NCBI RefSeq assembly: GCF_030160275.1 | Contig: NZ_BSOA01000044.1 | Span: 1 to 64,000 of the forward strand | DNA from: Dyella flagellata | GTDB taxonomy: Bacteria; Pseudomonadota; Gammaproteobacteria; Xanthomonadales; Rhodanobacteraceae | DNA: 64,000 bases | Direction of reading: 5' to 3' | Part shown: positions 40,219 through 48,866 of the stretch, in pieces | Position numbering within the stretch: position 1 is the stretch's first letter | How the letters are laid out: each line of letters begins with the position of its first letter | Notes under the pieces: generated by a model | Database searches by the model: none | Seen by the model: only the letters and a program-made list of their open reading frames with translations | What the model was told of the DNA's origin: nothing | Program-made: the position numbers and the translations under genes

Positions 40219-41339
40219 ATAACCGGACTACATTTTTTCCAAATCGCCTCTTCGCCACGCGCCGCGACTTCCTGCGCTGCGGCCTGTTGGCGCTGCCGTC
40301 GCTTGCGTTGCCGGCGGCTTTTCCCCGCATCGCATGGGGAGCAGGGAGCGCGGTGATCAACGTCCGCGACAAGGGCGCCAAGGGTGACGGCAATCATGAT
40401 GACACCGACGCCATCCAGGATGCCATCAACGCCCTGCCTGGTGGAGGAACGGTCATCGTGCCTCCCGGCAATTACATCATCGACGCGATGCGGGCGGTCC
40501 AGCTTCGCTCCAACATGCTGCTGCAACTGGACCCGAACGCCACGCTTACCGCCATTCCCAACAATTCGCCGCGCTCGCACGTGATCAAGGTGTGGAGCGC
40601 CAACAACGTGCGCATCACCGGCGGACGCATCGTCGGCGAGCGCAACAACCATAGCGGCGTGGGCGGCGAATGGGGCTATGGCCTCAACATCCAGGCGTCC
40701 AATCATGTGCACGTCTCCAATATGCACATTTCCGAATGCTGGGGCGACGGCATCTGGATCGGCGCGATCGGCCCCAATGGCAACCCGGTGGTTTCCAAGG
40801 ACGTGACCATCGACAACGTGATCTCCACCAACAACCGGCGCCAGGGTCTTTCGATTGGGCCGGTGGATGGGGTGGTGATCATGAATTCCACCTTCAGCAA
40901 CAGCAACGGCACCAAGCCCGAATCGGGCATCGACATCGAGCCGCAAGCGCAGGGACTGGCACGCAACATCACCATCGACCACTGCATCATCAGCGGCAAT
41001 CACGGCACCGGCATGGAAATTCACTACAACGTGAGCAACGTGACGGTGAAGAACTGCACCTTCCGCGACAATGTTGGCTATGGCCTGTTGACCGTCGACG
41101 CCCCCTCCCAGATCACCATCATCGACAACGTCATGACCGGCAATGGCCTGGTCGGCCTGGTGATCGCAGGACAGTCGAGCCATATCAAGGCCATCGACAA
41201 CACGCTGCAGGGCAACAGCTCTCGTTATGCACGCCGCATCGCAGCCGCCATCGCCTCGCCCAACGCGGCGGCCCAGAAGCGCGAGTTACGGGTCGATCCA
41301 GGCACCAGCGATGTCACGGTATCGGGTACCAAATTCTGA
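40215..41339 (+). CDS. Tat-exported right-handed beta-helix protein, pectate-lyase superfamily (copy 1)
   Basis: This 374-residue protein has a twin-arginine signal (TRRDFLRCGLLALPSLALP, cleavage near AWG). Mature residues start with VINVRDKGAKGDGNHDDTDAIQDAIN, the entry signature of the Pectate_lyase_3/GH28-like beta-helix fold. About eight to ten beta-helix coils follow (NNVRITGGRIVGERNN, NHVHVSNMHISECWGDGIWIGA, KDVTIDNVISTNNRRQGLSIG). Tat export suggests it folds, perhaps with a metal, in the cytoplasm. Position in the polysaccharide operon, overlapping the PP-loop gene, suggests a lyase, hydrolase or epimerase acting on the polymer in the periplasm. Catalytic residues cannot be assigned by eye. 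Confidence 0.82.
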   Translation: MNNRTTFFPNRLFATRRDFLRCGLLALPSLALPAAFPRIAWGAGSAVINVRDKGAKGDGNHDDTDAIQDAINALPGGGTVIVPPGNYIIDAMRAVQLRSNMLLQLDPNATLTAIPNNSPRSHVIKVWSANNVRITGGRIVGERNNHSGVGGEWGYGLNIQASNHVHVSNMHISECWGDGIWIGAIGPNGNPVVSKDVTIDNVISTNNRRQGLSIGPVDGVVIMNSTFSNSNGTKPESGIDIEPQAQGLARNITIDHCIISGNHGTGMEIHYNVSNVTVKNCTFRDNVGYGLLTVDAPSQITIIDNVMTGNGLVGLVIAGQSSHIKAIDNTLQGNSSRYARRIAAAIASPNAAAQKRELRVDPGTSDVTVSGTKF

Positions 41340-41466
41340 CGCTTTCCGCGGAGGCCCGAACGCATCGTCTCCTTTCATGCCACGTCTTTTCCGTCATTCC
41401 CGGTTGCGCGGGGATGGCGGCGAAGATCGCCTCCCCCTCGAAAAAAACAAGAACCGGACGCAGCCC

Positions 41467-42642
41467 ATGAAATTCGTCTTCTTCGCCAACACCGACTGGT
41501 ATCTGTACAACTTCCGCCTGTCCACCGCCCTGCGGCTGCGCAGGGACGGACACGAAGTGGTCATGCTGTCGCCACCAGGCCCGTTCGGGGAGCGGTTCGC
41601 TGCGCACGGTCTGCGCTGGGTGCCGCTGCCAATGAATCGTGCCAGCCTCAATCCCTTGCGCGAAGCGGCAACGCTCTATCACCTCGTTGCCGTGCTCCGG
41701 CAGGAACAACCCGATCTCTTGCACAACTTCACGGTGAAGTGCGCCGTCTATGGTGCATTCGCCGCACGCTTCGCGCGCATTCCGGCCGTCGTCAACGCCG
41801 TGGCCGGCATGGGCTATGTGTTCACCAGCGACAAGCCCAAGGCCCGCATGCTGCGCCCGCTGGTCAAAACCCTGATGCGCGCCACGCTCGGCAGCGAACG
41901 CTCGCTGCTGGTGTTGCAGAACCCCGACGATGCCACCACGTTCGCGCATGCGGGGCTGATTCCGCCGGAGAGGATCCGAGTCATCCTCAGCTCCGGCGTC
42001 AACACCAACCGCTTCCAGCCGGCCAAGCATTCGCCCGAGCATCGTCACGAACGATTGCGGGTGCTGCTTGCCGCGCGCTTGCTGTGGGAAAAAGGCATCC
42101 AGGAATTCGTCGATGCGGCCGCGCTTGTGCAGCGCTGGGGACGCGACGTGGAATTCGTGCTTGCCGGCACTCCCGATCCCGGCAATCCGCATTCGGTATC
42201 GGCCGAACAGGTGCGCAAGTGGGTGGATGCCGGATTGGTGCGCTGGCTTGGCCACGTTGACGACATGCCAGGCCTGCTTAGCACCGTACACGTGATGGCG
42301 CTACCGAGCTATTACCGGGAAGGTGTACCGAAGTCCCTGATCGAAGGCGCCGCAAGCGGACTTGCACTGATCACTACCGATCGTCCCGGTTGTCGCGAGG
42401 TAGTGACCAAGCACGGATTCGACGGCTTGCGCGTGGAAGTGCGCAACGCACGCGCGCTGGCGAAGTGCATCGTGCAACTGGATGAAGATCGCGAGTTGCT
42501 GGCTCAGCTTGGTTTGCGTGCGCGGCAGAAGGCGCTGCGGGACTTCGACGAGCGAATCGTGATCCAAAAGACGGTCGATGTGTATCGAGAACTCTTGAGT
42601 CCGATGACGGTGCATGCACCAGCGCTTCGCTCTACGCTTTGA
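41467..42642 (+). CDS. GT4-family glycosyltransferase
   Basis: The 391-residue GT-B enzyme starts at MKFVFFANTDWYLYNFRLS (41467); in-frame sequence upstream to 41227 overlaps the previous gene's end and is not coding here. The N-terminal half has LHNFTVKCAVYGAFAAR and NAVAGMGYVF. The C-terminal nucleotide-sugar-binding half has VLLAARLLWEKGIQEFVDAA, WLGHVDDMP, and the GT4 signature YREGVPKSLIEGAASGLALITTDRPGCREVV with the conserved E(x7)E pattern. It is related to the PglA/CapM type of transferases. As the second obvious transferase of the operon it should add a later sugar of the repeat unit. 127 bp separate it from the beta-helix gene. Confidence 0.9.
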   Translation: MKFVFFANTDWYLYNFRLSTALRLRRDGHEVVMLSPPGPFGERFAAHGLRWVPLPMNRASLNPLREAATLYHLVAVLRQEQPDLLHNFTVKCAVYGAFAARFARIPAVVNAVAGMGYVFTSDKPKARMLRPLVKTLMRATLGSERSLLVLQNPDDATTFAHAGLIPPERIRVILSSGVNTNRFQPAKHSPEHRHERLRVLLAARLLWEKGIQEFVDAAALVQRWGRDVEFVLAGTPDPGNPHSVSAEQVRKWVDAGLVRWLGHVDDMPGLLSTVHVMALPSYYREGVPKSLIEGAASGLALITTDRPGCREVVTKHGFDGLRVEVRNARALAKCIVQLDEDRELLAQLGLRARQKALRDFDERIVIQKTVDVYRELLSPMTVHAPALRSTL

Positions 42643-43001
42643 TGTATACGTGCAGGCTATACGCAGATCAGAAGCAATCCCCAACGTGACACGACGGGCG
42701 TAACAGAACCGGGTTCGCCCGACCCACTACATCCTTCTCGCGCCAGAATCGGCATCGCAGACTCTGTGCCGCTCAGATAGCGCGTCGTTCCACCATTTAA
42801 ATCGTGCAGATGGTCGTATAGACGTCCATCTTATTATCATGTGTGTCAAAAACCCGCGTCAGCGGTCCATGCTACAAGAACAAACATGGCAATTTCGTTA
42901 TTTTGACAAACTTGAACCGCAGCCAAATTTCACATTTGATTTTTCACGTGCGAATGACGCACCTTTGCTGAGCCGTTCACAAAAAAGAGGCTCTTTCAGA
43001 C
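42643..43001. other. AT-rich gap before the second beta-helix gene
   Basis: About 360 bp, richer in A/T than the genes around it, with no credible reading frame. It presumably carries a separate promoter for the second beta-helix gene. A TGGCAATTTCGTT stretch near 42886 is only a poor match to a sigma-54 site. Confidence 0.35.
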
Positions 43002-44195
43002 GTGAAAAGTAAGTCTGCGCGTAACTGCGCACAGGGGTTTTCCTTCCCGAACTCGGGCGTATCCATCCGACGCAATTTTAACATTGTATCTCGTCGCAGC
43101 TTGTTAGCTACTGCAGCGTCGCTTGCACTCTCGGTTGTGGCCCTGCCGGCTTTTGCAACCAATTGGTGGACACCGACACCCTACGTGTCGATCGGCTCCA
43201 CCGTCCACAACGTGCGTAACTTCGGTGCCGTAGGAAACGGCGCCATGGACGACACACGGGCCATTCAGGCCGCTATCAATTCGCTGCCGTCCAGCGGTGG
43301 CACGATCTATGTGCCTGCTGGTACCTACATGATCAATGCCCTGGCTGGTATCAGCCTTCGCTCGCATACGCGTCTGTCGCTGGCGAGCGGCGCTTACCTC
43401 AAGGCGATCGGCAACAGTTCGGACCGCTCCTGGGTCGTGAAGGCGTGGAACGTCAACAACGTCGAGATCGTCGGTGGCGGTGTGATTGGCGAACGCAACA
43501 GCCATCGCGGCAGCTACGGCGAGTGGGGCTACGGCATCAACATCTCCGGCTCCAGCAAGGTCTACGTGCATGACATCACCGTCTCCGACTGCTGGGGCGA
43601 TGGCCTGCTGATCGGCGCAACGGGCTGGGGCGCGCGGATGGTGCCCTCGTACAGCGTGACGCTGAACCATGTCACGTCCACCAACAACCGCCGCCAGGGC
43701 ATGTCGATCACGCCGTCCAGCCAGGTGTATGTGGTGAACAGCAGCTTCACCAACACCCACGGTACGGCTCCGCAGGGAGGCATCGACATCGAGCCGCAGA
43801 CGCAAGGCAGGGTCTCAGAGGTGCGCCTGGAGAACACCACGCTGTCGAGCAACACCGGCAACGGCCTTGAGGTTCACAACAATGTGAATGGCTTGACGCT
43901 GTATAAGGTCACTGCTCAGCACAACAAGGGCTTTGGTGTGTACACCGGCGGCCCGACCAACGTCAGCATCACCGGCAGCAATCTGAGCCAGAACTACTTG
44001 TTCGGCGTCGAAGTTTCCTACGGCACCAGCCACGTGACCATCGCGAACAACACCATCAATTACAATGGTGACTCGTGGTTCTACGCGCATGGCCAGTCGA
44101 TCTTCACGCTAGGCTGGTCGCCTCGCGACATCCACGTCGCCGGCGGAACGAGCTACGTCAACGTGTACAACAACGTAGTGTCACCGCTACGGTGA
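43002..44195 (+). CDS. Tat-exported right-handed beta-helix protein, pectate-lyase superfamily (copy 2)
   Basis: A 397-residue paralogue of the protein at 40215. No ATG suits the N-terminus; the frame opens with GTG at 43002, preceded by a distant AGAGG, so the exact start is uncertain. The signal is SRRSLLATAASLALSVVALPAFA, a twin-arginine type. The mature chain repeats the paralogue's landmarks: VHNVRNFGAVGNGAMDDTRAIQ, NNVEIVGGGVIGERNS, YGEWGYGINI, VSDCWGDGLLIGATG, STNNRRQGMSI and GGIDIEPQTQG. The shared blocks WGYG.NI, CWGDG and NNRRQG are probably the functional surface. It has its own upstream region rather than an ATGA overlap. Probable role: polymer lyase or modifying enzyme of the same pathway (inference). 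Confidence 0.8.
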   Translation: MKSKSARNCAQGFSFPNSGVSIRRNFNIVSRRSLLATAASLALSVVALPAFATNWWTPTPYVSIGSTVHNVRNFGAVGNGAMDDTRAIQAAINSLPSSGGTIYVPAGTYMINALAGISLRSHTRLSLASGAYLKAIGNSSDRSWVVKAWNVNNVEIVGGGVIGERNSHRGSYGEWGYGINISGSSKVYVHDITVSDCWGDGLLIGATGWGARMVPSYSVTLNHVTSTNNRRQGMSITPSSQVYVVNSSFTNTHGTAPQGGIDIEPQTQGRVSEVRLENTTLSSNTGNGLEVHNNVNGLTLYKVTAQHNKGFGVYTGGPTNVSITGSNLSQNYLFGVEVSYGTSHVTIANNTINYNGDSWFYAHGQSIFTLGWSPRDIHVAGGTSYVNVYNNVVSPLR

Positions 44196-44249
44196 CCTGC
44201 AATCCCGCATGGATCGCCGGAAGCGATCCATGCGGCTTCTGCTGCACGC

Positions 44250-44317
44250 GTAAGCTGGGATGGTAATCCCAGCTTGCCATACAACATCTCGATGCTGGAA
44301 TTGCCAACCCAGTCTAC
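44250..44317. repeat. GTAG-type REP pair overlapping the flippase stop codon
   Basis: The left unit is GTAA plus GCTGGGATGGTAATCCCAGC, with the GTAG head changed to GTAA. The right unit on the minus strand begins GTAG-ACTGGGTTGGCAATTCCAGC and is more decayed. The TAG of the right unit's head is the stop codon of the flippase gene at 44314-44316. Confidence 0.8.
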
Positions 44318-45651
44318 GCCGTCCTACGGACGTGGAAATGGCGCATGCCCAGGTACATCATCAGCAGCAACGAAGTTTCGCCGATCACGGTCGCCGCCGC
44401 CGCTCCCATCACGTGATAGATGGGTATCAGCAACACATTGGACACGATGACGATAACGGCGCTCGTCCCCATCGCAAGCACGCGATAACGCATGTGCTTC
44501 TCATTGAGCAAGGCCGAAGCCGTGGCGGTGGAAAGAAAACGGATCGGCACGCATACCGCCAGCACCGCCAGCACCTTCACCACCGGCCGGAATTTCTCGC
44601 CGAAGATGATCGGCACCAGCCACGGCGACACCCCGATCAGCACCGCTCCCACGACCACGCCCGAGGCGAACATGGCGATACTGCCGAGCCGATAGATCGT
44701 CCAGAACTTCTTCAGGTCGTGCGCGGCCCAACGATGCAGCTTGGACAGCAGGAATTTCTGGTAGACCGTGGTGGGAATCAGGTAGATCGCCATCATCACG
44801 CCCAACGCTATGCCGAAAATGCCGGCCTGCGCGTTGCCGTCCAGGTATTTCAGCAGCACCGTGCTGATCTGAAAAAAAATCGGATAGAGCGTCGCTTCCA
44901 TCCCATAAGCCCATGCCTGCGACCAAAGGCGCGCTACGCTTGGCGACTCGTCCCAACTCAAGTCGACCGGCCTCGGACCGTGCCCATGCAAGCGGATGCC
45001 ACCTTGCATCATCGCGCGCAGTCGAGGCAGTGCAAGCATGGCAACTACCAGCGAAATCAAGCTGAATCCTACCGCGGCCGCGCGACTGTCCAAGGCTGGC
45101 ACCAGCATCAGCAACACAGCCACCAACATACGGCTGCCCGGTGTCATCAACTGCCACAACGCGAGTGCGTAATGCCGCTCTTCCAGGCGCAGCTGGCTGC
45201 TGATCAGGCTCGACGCTAGAATCCCCAGCACCACCGGCAGCAACAGCAGCAGAATCGAATGCGCATCCGGCGGTGCGCCAATGAAGGACCATGCCACCAC
45301 CAGGCTCAGCGACAGCAAGGTGCTGCCAGTAATGAAACGCAGCGAAGGACGCAGCCAGCGGTTGGCCTGCCACCCTTCGACGCCGTACAGCTGCAACCAA
45401 TACGGCGGTAGGCCAAAAGCAGCCAACGGTGCCACCATGGTGATCGTGGCCAGCGAGGAAGCGAACAGGCCGAACTCCGCCGGACCCAGCTTGCGCGCCA
45501 GCAAAGCCTGGGTAAAAAACGCCATCACGGCGCCCAGCGCGGTGGCGATCCAAAGCACGGAAATGGCGCCGAGCGCATGCCGCCAGCTTTGCGGTATCCG
45601 CCCCACGAGGGAGATGTCGGAAGTGGAGGAGTTCACCAAATGAGCATCCAA
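44314..45651 (-). CDS. Polysaccharide flippase (Wzx/MOP family)
   Basis: The 445-residue protein has about twelve hydrophobic segments and the RfbX/Wzx pattern. The N-terminal helix pair is followed by ALLARKLGPAEFGLFASSLATITMV, the usual Wzx entry motif. It moves undecaprenyl-linked repeat units across the inner membrane for polymerisation by the EpsG-like protein. It lies downstream of wzb and wzc on the same strand, but two hairpins (45685-45768) stand between wzc and this gene and may reduce read-through. Its stop codon is formed by a REP. Confidence 0.88.
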   Translation of the reverse strand: MDAHLVNSSTSDISLVGRIPQSWRHALGAISVLWIATALGAVMAFFTQALLARKLGPAEFGLFASSLATITMVAPLAAFGLPPYWLQLYGVEGWQANRWLRPSLRFITGSTLLSLSLVVAWSFIGAPPDAHSILLLLLPVVLGILASSLISSQLRLEERHYALALWQLMTPGSRMLVAVLLMLVPALDSRAAAVGFSLISLVVAMLALPRLRAMMQGGIRLHGHGPRPVDLSWDESPSVARLWSQAWAYGMEATLYPIFFQISTVLLKYLDGNAQAGIFGIALGVMMAIYLIPTTVYQKFLLSKLHRWAAHDLKKFWTIYRLGSIAMFASGVVVGAVLIGVSPWLVPIIFGEKFRPVVKVLAVLAVCVPIRFLSTATASALLNEKHMRYRVLAMGTSAVIVIVSNVLLIPIYHVMGAAAATVIGETSLLLMMYLGMRHFHVRRTA

Positions 45652-45684
45652 GCAAACGCGCGTTTAACGCAGCCACCAACTATC

Positions 45685-45768
45685 CCACCGCCCTTCCCGC
45701 TTGCACGGAAAGGGCGGTGGCCCGTGAAACTTGAGCAACAGCCCTCTCCCCTGCTCGGAGGAGAGGGC
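45685..45768. repeat. Two strong hairpins between wzc and the flippase gene
   Basis: CCACCGCCCTTCCCG/CGGAAAGGGCGGTGG (45685-45720, one mismatch) and GCCCTCTCC/GGAGAGGGC (45741-45768) lie in the 127-bp gap. Neither has a T-tract, so they look like attenuating or RNA-stabilising structures in the wzb-wzc-flippase transcript. They are also members of the C-rich palindrome family. Confidence 0.55.
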
Positions 45769-45778
45769 CAACCGGCGA

Positions 45779-47986
45779 TTACACCTTGCTGTTCGGCGCA
45801 TAGGCGTAATACGCGTATGCGTAGTAGCCCGCCGCACGCTTTTCCACCAGGTTGAAGATGGCACCCTTGATCGGCACGCCATTTTGCTCCAGCCGCTGCT
45901 TGGCGAGGGCGATCTCGCGCATCTGATTGATGCCAAAACGCACCACCAGCAGGCTGGTACCGACGTTATGACCGATCACCGCCGCATCGGTTACTGCCAG
46001 CACCGGCGGCGTGTCGATGATGATCAGGTCGTAACGCGGACGCAGCGTTTCAAGCAGCGAAGTGAAGTTCGCGTGCATCAACAGTTCCGACGGGTTCGGC
46101 GGGACCTTGCCGCGCGGAATGAATAGCAGGCTGCTTACGCCATTGACCGGACGGATTACGTCGCTGATCTGTGCCTGCCCCGCGATCAACTCGGACAGAC
46201 CGTTGTCGGGCCGGCCGCCGATCATGCGATGCAATAGGCCCTTGCGCATGTCCGCGTCGATCAGCAACACGCGCTGGCCTGCCTGCGCCATCACCACCGC
46301 GAGGTTGGAGGCGACAAAGCTCTTGCCCGCCCCCGGGCTGGCGCTGGAAATCATCAGCACGTTGTTCTTGGTTTCCATCCGTGCGAAGTGCAGGCTGGTG
46401 CGCAAGCTGCGCAAGGCCTCCGTCGCCAGATCCGCCGGCGCATTCAAGGCCAGCAGATGGTGGTGATTGCTGGTATGGCGATGCCCAAGCCGCATGGCGG
46501 ACTTGCGCTGCGAGTCGCTGAGCGGAATGGATACGTACACCGGCAAGCCCAGGCGCTCGATCGCCACCGGGTCTTCCACGCCACGGGTCAGCAGCTGGCG
46601 AAGGAAGATAAAGCCAAGCGCCGCGAACAGGCCGAGTACCGCACCACCCGGTATCACCCAGATCGGCCGCGGCCACCAGGGCCGGGCAAGGTTCACCGCC
46701 GACTGGTCGATCACGCGCACGTTGCCTACGGTACCGGCACGGGCGATATCCAGTTGCTGCGCCTGATTGAGCAGGTTGGTATAGGTCTGGCTGGTGACGG
46801 TGACGTCACGCGTCAGCTTGAGCAGTTCCTGTTGCGTGTTGGGCAGTTGGCCGATCTTGTGTTCCAACGCCCCCTTCTCCCCTTCCAACTGGGAGATCTG
46901 CTGTTGCAGCGAGCGGTATTCCGGATGCTCCGGCGTGTAACGGCGCTGCGCCTCGGCCATCTGCATGCGCAGCTGGTCCAGGTTGGTGTCGATCGACACG
47001 TTCTGATCCAGCAGCGACTGCGTCTGCATGGAGATATCGACCGAATGGGCTTTCAACTGGAAGGCATTCAACGCAGAAGTCGCATGCTCGAGCTCCTGCT
47101 TCACCTTCGGCAACTGCTCGCGCACGAACTGCAGGCTGTTGGCAGCTTCGGCTGCGCTGCGGTCGACGTTCTGGCGTACGTACAGCTGGGTGACCTGATC
47201 GAGCATGTTGGTGGCAAGCATCGGGTCGGTGTTGTTGTAGGTGAGCTGGATGATCCCCGAATCCTTGCCCTGCTCGTCGGCGCTGATCTTCTTTTGCAGC
47301 ACCGCGATCGTATCCATGTGCGAATGCCGAACGATGCGGAAACGCGTGCCGGGATTGGCTTGCAGCGTCCGCACCTGCATGGTTACGCCGTTGGACGTCA
47401 TGGTCTGGCCAACATGACCGTTGACCAGAACGTTACCGTCCGGATCCTGCAAGGTGTAACTGCCATGGTCCCCGGCGACCAGCGACAGCTTTTCATCCAG
47501 CAAGTCGGCCGGCACGTCGAGCTGGAAGATATCCAGCTGCGAACCGCCCCAGTCGTAACGGCCCAAACCGAAAACCGGCGAAGCCAGCTGGCCAGGATGC
47601 TCGGTTTCGAACTGACGCGCGAGGAAAGAGCCAATCACCGGAAAACGCTTCGGGTGGCTCTCAATGTCGAGCTTTAGGTTCTCCACCACCTGGCCAAGGA
47701 CTTTGCGCGAAGTGAGCAACTGCGTCTCGGTCGTTGCCTGCGACGTGGAAATGCCCAACGTCTCGGTGAGATCGCTCATGCCAGGCAAGGTAGGCGCTTT
47801 CTGCTCGACCTGCACGGATGCGGTGGCTTGGTAGATCGGCGTGGCGAGAATCGAATACAGCACGCCGATCAGAAAAAACACCACGGTGATCGAAGTGATC
47901 AGCCATTTGTTGTCGACTACCGTTCCCAGCAATGCACGCAGATCGACATCTTCGTCGCGTGTTGCGAAGGTCTGCTTGGTGGTCAT
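45779..47986 (-). CDS. wzc: Polysaccharide co-polymerase / tyrosine autokinase Wzc
   Basis: The 735-residue inner-membrane protein of the PCP-2a type controls chain length and export. The N-terminal Wzz domain opens with a transmembrane helix after residue 28 (WLITSITVVFFLIGVLY). A long periplasmic coiled coil follows (LEHATSALNAFQLKAHSVD; YRSLQQQISQLEGEKGALE). A second helix lies near residue 440 (WVIPGGAVLGLFAALGFIF). The C-terminal BY-kinase domain has Walker A SASPGAGKSF, Walker A' VLLIDADMRKG, Walker B DLIIIDTPPVL, and a C-terminal tyrosine cluster (YYAYAYYAYA) for autophosphorylation. Wzb, encoded 29 nt upstream, would remove these phosphates. Confidence 0.95.
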   Translation of the reverse strand: MTTKQTFATRDEDVDLRALLGTVVDNKWLITSITVVFFLIGVLYSILATPIYQATASVQVEQKAPTLPGMSDLTETLGISTSQATTETQLLTSRKVLGQVVENLKLDIESHPKRFPVIGSFLARQFETEHPGQLASPVFGLGRYDWGGSQLDIFQLDVPADLLDEKLSLVAGDHGSYTLQDPDGNVLVNGHVGQTMTSNGVTMQVRTLQANPGTRFRIVRHSHMDTIAVLQKKISADEQGKDSGIIQLTYNNTDPMLATNMLDQVTQLYVRQNVDRSAAEAANSLQFVREQLPKVKQELEHATSALNAFQLKAHSVDISMQTQSLLDQNVSIDTNLDQLRMQMAEAQRRYTPEHPEYRSLQQQISQLEGEKGALEHKIGQLPNTQQELLKLTRDVTVTSQTYTNLLNQAQQLDIARAGTVGNVRVIDQSAVNLARPWWPRPIWVIPGGAVLGLFAALGFIFLRQLLTRGVEDPVAIERLGLPVYVSIPLSDSQRKSAMRLGHRHTSNHHHLLALNAPADLATEALRSLRTSLHFARMETKNNVLMISSASPGAGKSFVASNLAVVMAQAGQRVLLIDADMRKGLLHRMIGGRPDNGLSELIAGQAQISDVIRPVNGVSSLLFIPRGKVPPNPSELLMHANFTSLLETLRPRYDLIIIDTPPVLAVTDAAVIGHNVGTSLLVVRFGINQMREIALAKQRLEQNGVPIKGAIFNLVEKRAAGYYAYAYYAYAPNSKV

Positions 47987-48014
47987 AAGCCGCTCCTCAA
48001 AGGGTCAGGTACTC

Positions 48015-48449
48015 TCATATGTATCGAAGCCAGCTTTCCACACCACGCTCGATCATGGCGTGAACGTGTTCGAACACTTCGCGTGACTGGCGGTAAGGGT
48101 CGGGGACATCGTCGGCTCCTTGCCATTTATCGAGCAGAAACAACTTGCCGCTGGCTTCCGGCGCCACTCGCGACACGGCCGTCAGCTGAATACGCTCCAT
48201 GGCGAGCACGAGATCGGCTTCGCGCAGCATGGACTGATCCAGCTGGCGCGCACGATGGTCGGCCGCATCGATGCCACGTTCTTTCAGGATTTTCATCGCA
48301 TTGTCATCCATAGGGCGGCCCACCAGTGCTTTAAGACCCGCACTGCTGATATGGATGTCGCGATGTTTCAACTTGTCGCGAAACAGGAACTCCGCCGTGG
48401 GACTGCGGCAGATGTTGCCTATACAGACGATCAAGATACGTTTGAACAC
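48015..48449 (-). CDS. wzb: Low-molecular-weight protein-tyrosine phosphatase Wzb
   Basis: The protein dephosphorylates the tyrosine cluster of Wzc. I start it at a GTG at 48449, giving MFKRILIVCIGNICRSP (144 residues), 11 nt after AGGAG. The GTG at 48461 also keeps the frame, but the Shine-Dalgarno would touch it. The catalytic loop C9-X5-R15-S is intact (CIGNICRS). The general-acid segment DVPDPYRQ follows at ~residue 112, as usual for the family. Wzb precedes wzc in a minus-strand operon and is divergent from wza. Confidence 0.92.
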   Translation of the reverse strand: MFKRILIVCIGNICRSPTAEFLFRDKLKHRDIHISSAGLKALVGRPMDDNAMKILKERGIDAADHRARQLDQSMLREADLVLAMERIQLTAVSRVAPEASGKLFLLDKWQGADDVPDPYRQSREVFEHVHAMIERGVESWLRYI

Positions 48450-48866
48450 GGATGGCAGCACTCCTATTCGCTATATCCATGCAACGCCTTGCCGGCCCCA
48501 CATTTCTAGTAGTCATGCATCTCAACGTTATTACCTTGTTCATACTTGCGTGCCCGTGCACGCGCTCATGGCCAATTATCTAAAGTTCGAATGAAGTTAT
48601 AGCGCTGCTTTCGTCAAGGGCACATAGATTTTCCAAAACACTTGCCATCACGCGACACGCCGTAGACACACGTGAGGAAAAAAAGTCGCGTTCGACCACA
48701 ATTCATTTACGCCCCCGCGACGACCCCACGAGCTTAATAAATTAAACAAACGTGGCCATTTCGAGGTTTCCCCGTTTTTATCCAGCGATATTTCCAGCAG
48801 TTACCAGCACCCTTCCCGCCCAGTGCTCCATGCCAAGTGGCACAACATCAGACATGTGGAGTGCAC
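48450..48866. other. Divergent wzb-wza control region
   Basis: About 415 bp with AT-rich patches (for example TTAATAAATTAAACAAACG near 48733-48751) lie between two divergent export operons. No gene is supported. It must contain at least two promoters. No JUMPstart/ops element (GGCGGTAG) is seen. Confidence 0.4.

Noticed and set aside
40215-44195. Plant-pectin-degrading pectate lyases
   Set aside because: Only the beta-helix fold is supported. Operon context points to the cell's own polymer, and calcium/catalytic residues could not be identified.
48450-48866. JUMPstart/ops element for the export genes
   Set aside because: The GGCGGTAG core is absent from the divergent region.
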